The translations under genes and the position numbers were made by a program. Positions 1 through 8,515 of a stretch of 64,000 nt of DNA are shown piece by piece. The DNA comes from Vibrio penaeicida. Its GTDB lineage: Bacteria; Pseudomonadota; Gammaproteobacteria; Enterobacterales; Vibrionaceae. The stretch's first letter is position 1. Each line of letters opens with the position of its first letter. The notes under the pieces were generated by a model. It was given only the letters and a program-made list of their open reading frames with translations, did no database searches and was not told the origin of the DNA. The stretch lies in contig NZ_JAUYVM010000002.1 of NCBI RefSeq assembly GCF_030689305.1, positions 434,001-498,000 of the forward strand, read 5' to 3'.

Positions 1-199
1 TTTCAGGCTGCGCAAAGTCCACTGGGAAAATATCTATATCGATCTTTGAGTTCAGCTCTAGTATTTCGGTGCGGGCAGTCACCAAGTTATCTTTGCTTTT
101 TGCAATTAGGCTGAGTGAATATCCTTGCCCTGCGAAATAAAGTGCGAGCGCTTTTCCAATGCCACGGCTAGCACCTGTGATGATGGCATGTTTTACCAT
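1..199 (-). CDS. Short-chain dehydrogenase/reductase, N-terminal part only
   Basis: Reading the minus strand from an ATG at 199 gives about 66 residues before the window edge. Residues 8-15 read TGASRGIG, the TGxxxGxG dinucleotide-binding motif of the SDR family, in the expected beta-alpha-beta setting (VKHAIITG start). The catalytic YxxxK lies outside the window, so substrate and reaction cannot be told. It follows the LysR gene on the same strand after a gap of about 185 bases; whether they share a transcript is unclear. The SDR assignment is firm; function is open. Confidence 0.85.
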   Translation of the reverse strand, partial: MVKHAIITGASRGIGKALALYFAGQGYSLSLIAKSKDNLVTARTEILELNSKIDIDIFPVDFAQPE

Positions 200-385
200 G
201 AGTTTACCTTTCGATTTTTTATTAGATTCGATGTGTTTTTATTGGCGCGATTCCTTGTGTAGCAAGCAATACAAAATTCGGAGGAACCGCGTTTCGCCAA
301 TATATCACAGGTTGAGGGTTTCAAAAGGGAGAGTTAAATCACCATCAAAAACATCTTGATTGATCAGTGGCTCCTTATATCAACT

Positions 386-1276
386 TTATGTTTTATCAGC
401 AAAATTGAGCAGCTCTTTGATAAACACTTCTAATGGCGTCGATATGTCTTTAGCGGTAAGGCGGATAATTGAAAGAGGGCGTTTGGAATCGATGTCGGTT
501 ACACGGATGCGGTGAAGCGTCCCTTTTGAAACTTCTTCTTTAACGGTTTCATTTGGCAAAATGGAAACCCCAATCTCCGCTTCAACCGCTTTTTTAAGGG
601 TGTATACGTTATTGTGTGTCATCCGAATATTCACGTCGACGTTACTATCTCGCAAAAGCTTATCTATAACGACGCGCGTTGGAATACCTTCCCCAAATGC
701 CACAAAAGGCTCATTTTTTAGCTGCTGAATGGAAATGGATTTTTTACCGCTGAGCCTGTGTTTGTTTCCCGTGACCAATACCAACTCATCTTCTGAAAAT
801 GGAATGGATTCTATTAGATGGTTTGGCTTTGGGTAAGCCACAATACCGATGTCGATTTTTTCCTTTCGAACCGCATCATAAATCGCTTCACTGTGCTCGT
901 ATTCTAAATGAACACAGACTTTAGGAAATGCCTTCATAAAACCAGAAAGAAAGTCCCCAAGCTCATACATGCCTACACTATGTATAGCGGCGATCCGAAT
1001 ATGCCCTTCTAAAACACCAGTACTGTAATTTGATTTTATTTTGATGTTTTCGCATAAGCGCAGAATTTCCCGCACATCTTCCAAAATAAGTAACCCCTCA
1101 GGGGTTAACTGAGTCGTTTGAGAAGTACGAGAAAGTAGCTGCTGACCAAGTGCATCTTCAAGCTTTTTAACATGGACACTAACGGCAGGCTGGCTAATGT
1201 GGTTCAACTTAGCCACTTTAACAAAACTCTGTTCACGAGCTAAATCACTGAAAAGCTTAAGCTGTATTAAGTTCAT
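386..1276 (-). CDS. LysR-family transcriptional regulator
   Basis: A 296-residue protein of normal LysR length. Residues 1-60 hold the winged helix-turn-helix (AREQSFVKVAKLNHISQPAV followed by VHVKKLEDALG), and the rest is the periplasmic-binding-protein-like effector domain (for example IRIAAIHSVG near 93). LysR proteins usually control a neighbouring, often divergent gene. Here the divergent neighbour is polyphosphate kinase 2, with about 150 bases between the two starts, and the same-strand downstream neighbour is an SDR oxidoreductase. Either could be a target; the effector is unknown. Start ATG at 1276 fits the family N-terminus. Confidence 0.93.
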   Translation of the reverse strand: MNLIQLKLFSDLAREQSFVKVAKLNHISQPAVSVHVKKLEDALGQQLLSRTSQTTQLTPEGLLILEDVREILRLCENIKIKSNYSTGVLEGHIRIAAIHSVGMYELGDFLSGFMKAFPKVCVHLEYEHSEAIYDAVRKEKIDIGIVAYPKPNHLIESIPFSEDELVLVTGNKHRLSGKKSISIQQLKNEPFVAFGEGIPTRVVIDKLLRDSNVDVNIRMTHNNVYTLKKAVEAEIGVSILPNETVKEEVSKGTLHRIRVTDIDSKRPLSIIRLTAKDISTPLEVFIKELLNFADKT

Positions 1277-1429
1277 GGCGATAATTAAAAGTTATAGAAG
1301 TTATAGAAGAATAACATTTAATTTACATGAATAACCATAGCATAATTAAGGTAAAGAAATAGACATCTTTGTGAAGCTCACCGGCTTTAGCCCCAAAAGC
1401 AAGTTCGTATGAAAAGGAAAGCGCAGTAT

Positions 1430-2317
1430 ATGAGTCAAACTAATTCAAATCCGGTGTCTGTAATTCAGACCGCTAAAAAGCAAAAATCGGCAGAAATCTC
1501 ATTCGACCTCAACGCGAAAAACGGCAAGATTCCGTGGAATGCAGACGGCAAATACCCATATAAAACAAAAATGGATGTTGTGGAATACGAACGTCACAAG
1601 CACGAACTGCAAATTGAGCTACTCAAGTTGCAGGGGTGGGTTAAAGAAAACAACGAGCGTATTGTCATTCTTTTCGAAGGGCGAGACGCAGCGGGTAAGG
1701 GCGGTACCATCAAGCGATTTATGGAACATCTTAACCCTCGTGGTGCCCACGTTATTGCACTTGAAAAACCAAATGCAAGAGAAAGAAATCAGTGGTATTT
1801 CCAACGCTATATTCAGCATTTACCAACCAAAGGTGAAATCATCTTATTCGACCGTTCTTGGTACAACCGAGCAGGCGTTGAAAAGGTAATGGGGTTTTGC
1901 GGAGACGACGAGTACTTAGAGTTCTTGAGACAAACCCCCGAACTAGAGCGCATGCTCGCCAATTCGGGTATCCGCTTATTTAAGTATTGGTTTTCTGTAA
2001 GCCGAACCGAGCAATTTCGCCGTTTTAAATCCCGCCAGAACGATCCTCTTAAGCAATGGAAGTTAAGCCCTGTCGATATGGCTTCTCTAGCCAAGTGGGA
2101 TGATTACAGCCGTGCGAAGGACGCCATGATGTTTCACACCGACACCAAAGACGCACCGTGGACTGTAATTCGCTCCGACGATAAAAAGCGAGGACGGATC
2201 AATTGTATGCGCCATTTTTTGAGCATGATTGATTATCCAGGGAAAGATCATGATGTCGTTAACCGGTTAGACCCAAAGGTAGCGGGAAGCCCGAGAGACA
2301 TGACAAAAGCAGGTTAA
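1430..2317 (+). CDS. ppk2: Polyphosphate kinase 2 (PPK2 family)
   Basis: PPK2 enzymes use polyphosphate to phosphorylate nucleotides (mainly GDP or ADP) in the cytoplasm. The chosen start at 1430 gives 295 residues and has AAAGGAAAGC-like Shine-Dalgarno sequence just upstream; an in-frame ATG at 1409 lies within this and is less likely. Walker A is EGRDAAGKGG at about residues 83-92 and the Walker B-like FDRSWYNRAG begins at about 140, both diagnostic of PPK2. The QWKLSPVD lid segment is also present. A Lys/Ala-rich small protein follows after 35 bases and may be co-transcribed. Nucleotide preference cannot be read from the sequence. Confidence 0.93.
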   Translation: MSQTNSNPVSVIQTAKKQKSAEISFDLNAKNGKIPWNADGKYPYKTKMDVVEYERHKHELQIELLKLQGWVKENNERIVILFEGRDAAGKGGTIKRFMEHLNPRGAHVIALEKPNARERNQWYFQRYIQHLPTKGEIILFDRSWYNRAGVEKVMGFCGDDEYLEFLRQTPELERMLANSGIRLFKYWFSVSRTEQFRRFKSRQNDPLKQWKLSPVDMASLAKWDDYSRAKDAMMFHTDTKDAPWTVIRSDDKKRGRINCMRHFLSMIDYPGKDHDVVNRLDPKVAGSPRDMTKAG

Positions 2318-2352
2318 GACCAACAGGCTGAATGAGAAAAGGAGAAAACACT

Positions 2353-2646
2353 ATGCCAGTAAACGATCTAAAAAAACTAAAGAAGCTGTTTGAGAAGAGC
2401 GAAAAGGAAGTCGAGAAAACGGTTCAACTTGCCAAACAAGCAGCAGAAGAAGCCAAGCGCGCTATGGAGCAAGCAGAAAAAGCAGAGGTTGCCGCTATTG
2501 CTGCAAAAGACAAATTAAAGAAAGCAAAGAAAGAACTCAAGCAAGCACAATCCTTTCAAGTTGCACAGAAAAAAGTGTCTAAAAAGTCCGCGATAAAAAG
2601 AGCGAAAAAGATCAGTAAATCGGACAAGAAGCCTGTGGCTGCGTGA
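2353..2646 (+). CDS. Small Lys/Ala/Glu-rich coiled-coil protein
   Basis: About 97 residues from the ATG at 2353, which has a strong AAGGAG site six bases upstream; the upstream in-frame ATG at 2332 overlaps that site. The protein is almost entirely charged helix: residues 1-70 form a likely coiled coil (KKLKKLFEKSEKEVEK then AKQAAEEAKRAMEQAEKAE), and the tail is basic (KKSAIKRAKKISKSDKKP), reminiscent of histone-H1-like or phasin-like proteins. It has no signal peptide or membrane segment. It follows ppk2 and precedes a strong terminator. A link to polyphosphate or nucleoid binding is inference only; I do not recognise a family. Confidence 0.75.
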   Translation: MPVNDLKKLKKLFEKSEKEVEKTVQLAKQAAEEAKRAMEQAEKAEVAAIAAKDKLKKAKKELKQAQSFQVAQKKVSKKSAIKRAKKISKSDKKPVAA

Positions 2647-2690
2647 GAAAACCGCGGTCACAAGTATCAAGTAACCAGTAGCAAAAGCAA

Positions 2691-2726
2691 AAATAAGAAG
2701 AGTCTTCGTAAGATCTCTTCTTATTT
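2691..2726. terminator. Bidirectional terminator between ppk2 operon and ynj operon
   Basis: A perfect 12-bp stem (2691-2702 with 2715-2726) with T-rich flanks on both strands: TTATTTTTTT on plus and TTATTTTTG on minus. It lies between the convergent coiled-coil gene and ynjF, whose stop codon is at 2729-2731. Confidence 0.85.
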
Positions 2727-2728
2727 TT

Positions 2729-3376
2729 TTAATCAGTGTTGTCAGTGGCAACGGCGTTTTGATGCTCAATATTCTTCAAAGTATGGAAACCAGACCAGAT
2801 CCGAGTAAATGTGGTTATCCAGCATAGAGAACCAAACACAAAGGCAATGACTGAGAAGTATTGCGGGAATGAACAGAACAGCACAAAACACGCTATGGTT
2901 TCGGTTCCTTCGGTAATGCCACTCATATAGTAGAGGGATTTGTTGGTGTAAACCGGGTTGTCAATATTGTGTTTGCCCGCCATCACCGCAAATGCCAAAA
3001 AGCTGCACCCAGTACCGATAAATGAAAAAATCAAAAAGGCACCTGCGATAGCGTTGGCTTCTGGGTTGGCAACAACGAATCCAAAGGGGATTAACGAATA
3101 GAAGAGAAAATCCAGGCTGATGTCGAGGAAGCCACCTGAATCGGTGATGCCGTGCCTTCTGGCTAGCGCGCCATCAATGCCATCCCCAATCCGGTTTAAT
3201 ACAATAAATAGCAGTGCCCAGCTGTATTCTTGAAGAATCAATGCTGGAAATGCCAAACAGCCGATAAGAAACCCCACAAATGTCGCCTGATTAGCGGTGA
3301 CGTTTAACTTATCCAGCGATTGAGCCACCAAGTTGAGTGGAGCGCGAATTACCTTAATACTGAATCTATCAAGCAT
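2729..3376 (-). CDS. ynjF: CDP-alcohol phosphatidyltransferase, YnjF-like
   Basis: A 215-residue integral membrane protein resembling E. coli YnjF along its length (for example the TEGTETI and FTRIWSG segments). The CDP-alcohol phosphotransferase signature lies at residues 65-89: DGIDGALAR, then G81, D85 and D89, one residue tighter between AR and G than the usual spacing. The family transfers a phosphatidyl or similar group from a CDP-activated donor to an alcohol; substrates of YnjF are not established. It overlaps the end of ynjD by eight bases, so it is the last gene of the ynjBCDF operon. The usual ynjE rhodanese gene of E. coli is absent here. Confidence 0.88.
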   Translation of the reverse strand: MLDRFSIKVIRAPLNLVAQSLDKLNVTANQATFVGFLIGCLAFPALILQEYSWALLFIVLNRIGDGIDGALARRHGITDSGGFLDISLDFLFYSLIPFGFVVANPEANAIAGAFLIFSFIGTGCSFLAFAVMAGKHNIDNPVYTNKSLYYMSGITEGTETIACFVLFCSFPQYFSVIAFVFGSLCWITTFTRIWSGFHTLKNIEHQNAVATDNTD

Positions 3377-4016
3377 GGGCTTTCTCCCACGGCCAGCTCA
3401 AGCAGGCACTATTGGCTGGAACGTCGGCTTCATCGTGTGTGACCATTAAAGCGGGTATGTTTGCATCTTTTAACTGTTGGAATACCCATTCTCTAAACTG
3501 GACGCGTAAATCTTTATCTAACTTACTGAATGGTTCGTCAAGCAAGGCGACTCTTGGTTGAGCAAGTAACATGCGAAGCAAACTTACACGGGCTCTTTGC
3601 CCACCAGATACTTGGTTAGGGAACGAGTTTGCCAGTTTCTCTAACCCAACTTTTTCTAAGGCCAACATCGCTTGTTGGTTTCTTTCTTGGCCTTTCACTG
3701 AGTTGGGCAAAGCAAACGCCAAATTTTCCCAAATATTTAGATGAGGAAACAGCAAGTCATCTTGAAATAGAAACCCAACTTTACGTTTGTGGGGGCTAAT
3801 GTCGCCGACCTCTTTGTCTTCAATCAAGATCTTACCTGAATATTTGAAATCGTCGGAAAGGTGCCCTGCAATGGTGCTGAGTAATGACGATTTTCCGCAT
3901 CCACTTGGTCCCATCAAAGTAAAGACTTCGCCGTCTCCGACCTCAAAAGAAATCGGATTGAAAAGGGCTTTGTTTTCTCGATCATGGATGACGAGGTTTT
4001 TTAGCTGAAGCGTCAT
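3369..4016 (-). CDS. ynjD: ABC transporter ATP-binding protein YnjD
   Basis: Cytoplasmic ATPase of the YnjBCD importer, 215 residues. Motifs are complete: Walker A GPSGCGKSS (36-44), Q-loop glutamine at 84 (FLFQDD), signature VSGGQ (135-139), Walker B LLDEP (157-161) and switch histidine 193 (VTHDEAD). Its start lies 35 bases inside the end of ynjC and its end overlaps ynjF by eight bases, so translation is probably coupled throughout. Substrate is unknown; E. coli YnjBCD is also unassigned, though the binding protein and fused permease resemble thiamine/iron-type importers. Confidence 0.92.
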   Translation of the reverse strand: MTLQLKNLVIHDRENKALFNPISFEVGDGEVFTLMGPSGCGKSSLLSTIAGHLSDDFKYSGKILIEDKEVGDISPHKRKVGFLFQDDLLFPHLNIWENLAFALPNSVKGQERNQQAMLALEKVGLEKLANSFPNQVSGGQRARVSLLRMLLAQPRVALLDEPFSKLDKDLRVQFREWVFQQLKDANIPALMVTHDEADVPANSACLSWPWEKAHA

Positions 4017-5700
4017 GAAGGCTTTCTGTCCTTACTGATTGTGTACGACGTAAACGTCTGTTTTGTAACTGATTGGTGAGCATCGCAAAGGTGAAGAATA
4101 TCAGTGGCAAAAGTGCCTGCCAAAGCGCATAAATAGCGGTGACTCGTCTGTCGTGCCCACTGGTTAATGCGACGGCTTCTGTTGTTATGGTTGCGATCCT
4201 TCCTGCACCAAGCATTAGCGTAGGTAGGTATTGAGCCAAACTCACGCTAATACCCACAGCCCAAGCATAAATGATGGCAGGGAAGAGAATGTGCGCTTTA
4301 ACCGACCACCATGCTCGGAACGGGGATTTCCCCAAGCTGAGCGCGGCTTGAGTTAAGCGATTGTCGTAGCTGCGCCAAGGACCGTCTAACGACAGAAATA
4401 CGTATGGGAATGCGAAGAATACATGCGCCCAACAAACCCAGAAATAGTAAGCGTCCGATGAAAAAAGCAGCGTAGTAATCTGGAGCCCAAATAATATAGA
4501 GAGCTGAGGCACTAACATCGGAATCGCAATAATGAACCCCGGAACATGCACGCGATGTCGAATACGGTATTCGTGACCAACCAAAGCGAGAATAAGGGCA
4601 ATGGTCGATGAAATAATGGCTATCGACAGGCTATCAAGCACCGTTGGAATGATACCTTGCCATTCGTTTGACCAAAAACGTTCACTTAAACGTGTTGGGA
4701 ACAAGTCGGGAAAACGCCAGCGCTGGGCAAAACTCCAAATGACCATTAAAGGTAACGTGAGAAATGCAATTAACGTTGTGGCCAAGAACAGTGTTTTACC
4801 GGGCATTTTGATGCCGAATCGACCGCCAACCTGCCAAGCTCGGCATTTTTTAACTGAAAGTGTCCCCACGCCACGCAAGACTGCGATTAACAAAGCGCAG
4901 ACGAAGAATAAAATAACGGCTCCTGCTGCTGCACGAGGAAGCAAAGAAAGATCGGGATCGTTAAACCATTGCCAAACCAAAACCGCAAACGTCGGTGGGT
5001 TAGTTGGACCTACAATTAAAGCTAAATCAACGACTGAGGCACCGTAAGCCAATACGGCAAGCAACGGAAACCGGAGTTTAGGCAGCCATTGCGGAAAAAT
5101 ACATTTCCACCACATTTGTGCATCGTTATATCCAAGGCTATGAGCGACTTGCGTGGTTTGGTTGATTTTTAGCTGCTGCAAAATAGGAATGCTCATGAGC
5201 AGCAAAAAAGGAATTTCTTTTAGAGTCAGTACCGCGATTAATCCCCAACCTACTTGATTGTGAACAATATTAAAATCCCAAACGGTATCGCCAAATATAG
5301 GCATCATGTCCAGAATAGGGTGCAGCGCTCTTACAATCATTCCCGTTGGAGCAAACAGAAATGAAAAGCCGATAGCAAAGGCAACATGGGGCAAGGCGAG
5401 TAGGGGAGAAAGGGTGAGTTCTACCTTCTGCCAAAAATTAGAACGCCAACACGCTTGCAGAATGAAAAACGTTAGTATGCACGCTAAAAACGTACTCACT
5501 AATGTTGTGAAAACCGTTAGAGAGATAGACTCCCATATTCCGCTCCAAGCAAATACGGCGTGAAAACCGTTTATTGATGGTTGGGTATAGCCAAGCGGCG
5601 GAATGTAATTTATCGATGACAGAACCACACCTACAAATCCGGGGATTGTTGGGGCGATACATACAGCGATCATCAAAAAATATAGGAGTCTTAACATCAT
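3982..5700 (-). CDS. ynjC: ABC transporter permease YnjC (two fused permease domains)
   Basis: A 572-residue inner-membrane protein with about twelve hydrophobic segments arranged as two binding-protein-dependent transport permease halves, as in ThiP or FbpB-type permeases. The first EAA-like loop is near HSLGYNDAQMWWKCIFPQW and the second near ALSLGKSPFRAWWSVKAH. It lies 45 bases after the ynjB stop and overlaps ynjD by 35 bases. The two-domain fusion means a single polypeptide forms the channel. The length is somewhat above that of E. coli YnjC as I recall it (about 510). Confidence 0.9.
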   Translation of the reverse strand: MMLRLLYFLMIAVCIAPTIPGFVGVVLSSINYIPPLGYTQPSINGFHAVFAWSGIWESISLTVFTTLVSTFLACILTFFILQACWRSNFWQKVELTLSPLLALPHVAFAIGFSFLFAPTGMIVRALHPILDMMPIFGDTVWDFNIVHNQVGWGLIAVLTLKEIPFLLLMSIPILQQLKINQTTQVAHSLGYNDAQMWWKCIFPQWLPKLRFPLLAVLAYGASVVDLALIVGPTNPPTFAVLVWQWFNDPDLSLLPRAAAGAVILFFVCALLIAVLRGVGTLSVKKCRAWQVGGRFGIKMPGKTLFLATTLIAFLTLPLMVIWSFAQRWRFPDLFPTRLSERFWSNEWQGIIPTVLDSLSIAIISSTIALILALVGHEYRIRHRVHVPGFIIAIPMLVPQLSILFGLQITTLLFSSDAYYFWVCWAHVFFAFPYVFLSLDGPWRSYDNRLTQAALSLGKSPFRAWWSVKAHILFPAIIYAWAVGISVSLAQYLPTLMLGAGRIATITTEAVALTSGHDRRVTAIYALWQALLPLIFFTFAMLTNQLQNRRLRRTQSVRTESLHDASAKKPRHP

Positions 5701-5745
5701 GACTTTCTGTGTTGAACCTCCCCCTTAAAAGAGGGAGGAATAGGT

Positions 5746-6888
5746 TTATTGACCGTAGCGCTTAAGCCATTCTTGCTCTAACGCGATCTGCCAGCTTGGG
5801 TGTGGCTCGGCAACGGACTTAAACAATTTAGTGTTCTGTGCACTGCCTGTTAAGTGCTTAGATTCCAGTACCGCTGGGTCGCCCCATATTTCTAAGTCGC
5901 CTTTGCGAGATTGTGCTTCTGGGCTAAGCAAAAAGTTGATGGCAACTTTTGCCCCTTCTTTTGCACGCGCGTTCCACGGAATGGCTAGGAAATGGATATT
6001 CGATAGTGCGCCAGAGTCCATTGCATAAGCTTTGGTGCTTTCCGATAACGTCCCATCTGCTTGAGCAGAAAAGACAGCGTTAGGGTTGAATGTAATGGCT
6101 AAATCCAACTGGCTGTCATCCAATAGCTGCATCGTTTGCTGTGAACCCGATGGGAACTGCTTTCCTTGTTTCCAGCTATTTGGGTGTAGCTTGTCTAAGT
6201 AAGCCCAAAGTGGTTGAGTTATTTGTGAAAATTCGGCATCCGACACAGGCTTCATTAGGCGAGAGTCGTTATTTGTTAGCTCGATAAGCAGCGCTTTTAA
6301 AAAGCTTGTACCGTGAAATTGCGGTGGCTTAGGGTAACTAATACGATTAGGGTAAGCTTGCGCATAACTTAATAGTTCAGTAAATGTCGCTGGTGGGTTA
6401 TTCAACTTTTTAGAGTCGTGGATGAAAACAAGTTGTCCAACGCCCCATGGTGCTTCTAGCCCAAGAGTTGGCTCTGAGAAATCGCTATCGACAGGTAATG
6501 ACTTATCGACATATTGCCAACTAGGTAACCCTTCCACAAATGGACCATGTAACAGCTCATTGGTTTTCATCGATTTGAAGTTTTCACCGTTAATCCAAAC
6601 CATATCAACGCTGCCATCACTGTTTTTTCCTGCCGTTTTTTCGGCTAATAGACGAGAACTGGTTTCTGCAATATCAGTGACTTTTACGTGTTTCAGTTCA
6701 ACACCGTAGCGGCGTTGCAATTCCTTGTCGGCCCAGCGTAGGTAGTTGTTGATTTGTTGGCTGCCACCCCAAGCATGGAAAAATACGGTTTGACCTCGGG
6801 CTTTTAATTCAATGTCTTTCCATTGCTCGGTTGCCGCTGCTGGCAGTGAAAGCAATGCAATACACAATGAAGAAATGAGCTTTTTCAT
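5746..6888 (-). CDS. ynjB: ABC transporter substrate-binding protein YnjB
   Basis: Periplasmic binding component of the YnjBCD importer, 380 residues from the ATG at 6888. This start is preferred over one 13 codons upstream because it has AAAAGGAT just before it and begins a clean signal peptide (MKKLISSLCIALLSLPAAA). The mature protein is an extracellular solute-binding protein type 1 fold with VFFHAWGGSQQINNYLRW near its start, a YnjB hallmark. It is the first gene of the operon; no riboswitch or clear operator was recognised in the long upstream region. Confidence 0.9.
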   Translation of the reverse strand: MKKLISSLCIALLSLPAAATEQWKDIELKARGQTVFFHAWGGSQQINNYLRWADKELQRRYGVELKHVKVTDIAETSSRLLAEKTAGKNSDGSVDMVWINGENFKSMKTNELLHGPFVEGLPSWQYVDKSLPVDSDFSEPTLGLEAPWGVGQLVFIHDSKKLNNPPATFTELLSYAQAYPNRISYPKPPQFHGTSFLKALLIELTNNDSRLMKPVSDAEFSQITQPLWAYLDKLHPNSWKQGKQFPSGSQQTMQLLDDSQLDLAITFNPNAVFSAQADGTLSESTKAYAMDSGALSNIHFLAIPWNARAKEGAKVAINFLLSPEAQSRKGDLEIWGDPAVLESKHLTGSAQNTKLFKSVAEPHPSWQIALEQEWLKRYGQ

Positions 6889-7200
6889 GATTATCCTTTT
6901 AAATGTATAAATACAATGCGCAACCACGTAACTTCTGATTCGACTTTAATCCTTAAGTGTCTTTAGGAAAGCTGTGATTGCGAACATCCAATTTCGTTAT
7001 AAAACGAATCCCCTGAAAAGTGAAAACAACATCGAGACAGTGAACTATTCCGTCGCAATATCAGACCTCGTTCACGCCTGTTTCCTTTCAATTATGGCTT
7101 AATTTTTCAAAAATTTAACTTTAAGACCATGAAAGAGGGTCATTTTTGATTGATTGGGTGAATTAATCGTCTAATGCGGAGGACTTTCTGTGAAGTTCTT
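6889..7200. other. Non-coding upstream region of ynjB
   Basis: About 310 bases with no credible gene. It should hold the ynjB promoter on the minus strand. I looked for a TPP riboswitch because of the thiamine-like transporter architecture and saw none. Confidence 0.4.
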
Positions 7201-7283
7201 TAGGTTCTGTGAACTTTCGTGGTCGAATTTTGTTCGAGTTCTAGACCTTTTAATCGCGGCGCAACGTGTGGCACCTAGTCAAA
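7201..7283 (+). repeat. Degenerate 5' fragment of the MITE found at 7399 and 30350
   Basis: About 83 bases match the left end of the full copies (AACTTTCGTGG, TTTTGTTCGA, TTTTAATCGCGGCGCAA, CACCTAGTCA) with scattered changes, then the similarity stops. It is a truncated third copy 115 bases upstream of a full copy. Confidence 0.8.
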
Positions 7284-7293
7284 GTAATAAAAA

Positions 7294-7317
7294 ACGCGCC
7301 GAGTTAGGCGCGTTTAT
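7294..7317 (-). terminator. Rho-independent terminator, minus strand
   Basis: A 9-bp perfect stem AAACGCGCC (7294-7302) with GGCGCGTTT (7309-7317). On the minus strand it runs into TTTTTTATTAC. It is oriented to stop transcripts from the lipoprotein gene at 7680-8084; the MITE now lies between gene and terminator. Confidence 0.75.
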
Positions 7318-7398
7318 AGGAGCGGTGTCGTTTATAGGAGTAGTGCCAAGTGAACGGATAGAGCGATATGACTAAGCCAATTCACATAGCCGTTGCTA

Positions 7399-7675
7399 GG
7401 GTCTGTTGATCTTTCGCGGTTAAATTTTGTTCGACTTCTATGCATTTTAATCGCGGCGCAAGGTGTGTAGCCTAGTCATTCTAAGCAAATACCTTGCAAC
7501 AAAGAGTAAAGTACATAGAGCGGGGACGCCTAGTCGAACCCTTCGGGCAGCATTTGTGGCCTATTTCTACTGCGTTATCGCCTATTGATGTAGAGCGACT
7601 ACACCGAATAAGCTCTGCCTTGTATAAATCCCCCACAAATTGCTGCAAAAATCATCTCGAAAGTTCAACAGACCC
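7399..7675. mobile_element. MITE-like element, copy 1 (277 bp)
   Basis: Terminal inverted repeats of 18 bases, GGGTCTGTTGATCTTTCG at the left and the complement with one change at the right, flanked by TA on both sides (7397-7398 and 7676-7677). No coding capacity. The interior is nearly identical to the element at 30350-30613, with nested inverted repeats. TA flanks suggest mobilisation by an IS630/Tc1-type transposase, but none is in the window. The right end lies two bases past the stop codon of the lipoprotein gene. Confidence 0.85.
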
Positions 7676-7679
7676 TAAT

Positions 7680-8084
7680 CTACTTTTTGTCGCAGTGCTC
7701 AATAGCGACTGCTTGATCAACGATTAACTGCCCGCGAGTATTTCGCAACATTAAGCGATATCGTACGCCTTGTTCTAAGGCAGCTTTCACTTCATTGCTT
7801 GAACAGTAATATTTGATGGCGTTATGCATAAGCTCTTGTGGAGCAATTCTTCCCTGATCTTGATTGTAAATCATGAGCAGTTCAACCACGCCAGACTTGG
7901 CTCTTGCTTTCATGATATTAAGAGCACCAACTTCAGTTGGGAGACCAGCAGAAAGAACGCTTGCTCTATGCTGCGCAATAAGCTCTATTTGCTTTTGCTT
8001 GCTGTCAGAAGAAGCACACCCTGCAAGTAGCCCAACAGACAGCAATGTGGTGCCAATCACTTTGGCTAAAGAATATTTCGACAT
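7680..8084 (-). CDS. aspS: Lipoprotein resembling the type II secretion pilotin AspS
   Basis: A 134-residue lipoprotein with a type II signal peptide; lipobox LLAGC at residues 19-23, followed by Ala-Ser, which favours the outer membrane. Two cysteines in the mature part (94 and 131) could form a disulfide. The body (LSAGLPTEVGALNIMKARAK, then VELLMIYN and NTRGQLIVDQ) resembles the Vibrio-type T2SS pilotin AspS, which carries secretin GspD subunits to the outer membrane. That identity is from memory and would need a profile search. It follows yciI after four bases, and a MITE starts just after its stop codon. Confidence 0.65.
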   Translation of the reverse strand: MSKYSLAKVIGTTLLSVGLLAGCASSDSKQKQIELIAQHRASVLSAGLPTEVGALNIMKARAKSGVVELLMIYNQDQGRIAPQELMHNAIKYYCSSNEVKAALEQGVRYRLMLRNTRGQLIVDQAVAIEHCDKK

Positions 8085-8088
8085 AAAG

Positions 8089-8385
8089 TTAGAACACTTT
8101 CTTGAAAGGCTTTACGATGACGTTTTCGTATACACCAGCTTCTATATATGGGTCTGCGTCTGCCCAGCTTTTTGCATCTTCTAGAGAATCAAATTCTGCA
8201 ATTACGGTTGAACCTGTGAAGCCCGCTGCACCAGGATCGTTACTGTCTACTGCTGGCATTGGCCCTGCTGTAAGTAAACGACCTTCATCTTGGAGTGTTT
8301 GCAATCGAGCAAGGTGTCGCTCACGAACACTTAGGCGTTTTTCTAGTGAATTCTCAACATCCTGAGAAAAAATCACGTACCACAT
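8089..8385 (-). CDS. yciI: YciI-like protein
   Basis: A 98-residue ferredoxin-like-fold protein of the YciI family, from the ATG at 8385, which has AGGAAG upstream; a longer in-frame start at 8460 has no support. Family hallmarks are [29 protein letters not shown] and the [16 protein letters not shown] segment. In E. coli yciI lies near yciA and yciB, as here. The function is not established; the fold is shared with dehydrochlorinase-like and muconolactone isomerase-like proteins. Confidence 0.88.
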   Translation of the reverse strand: MWYVIFSQDVENSLEKRLSVRERHLARLQTLQDEGRLLTAGPMPAVDSNDPGAAGFTGSTVIAEFDSLEDAKSWADADPYIEAGVYENVIVKPFKKVF

Positions 8386-8515
8386 AGATAAGACTTCCTG
8401 TTCAAATTGATTAGTTAGAGAGATACTAAACCGATTCAAAGCAAAGATCTTGTTCTGCAAAAGATATTTATTTTTAAATGGCTTAAAAATGTGAGTTTCA
8501 ACTAGAAAAACTTTA

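Noticed and set aside
159..359. 66-codon plus-strand frame at the left edge
   Set aside because: It lies opposite the SDR start and has no ribosome site or family resemblance.
6889..7190. TPP riboswitch for the ynjB operon
   Set aside because: The permease layout resembles thiamine importers, but no thi-box segments were found on the minus strand.
7494..7727. 77-codon frame across the first MITE
   Set aside because: It runs through the repeat and into the antisense of the lipoprotein gene; the same frame is not kept in the second MITE copy.
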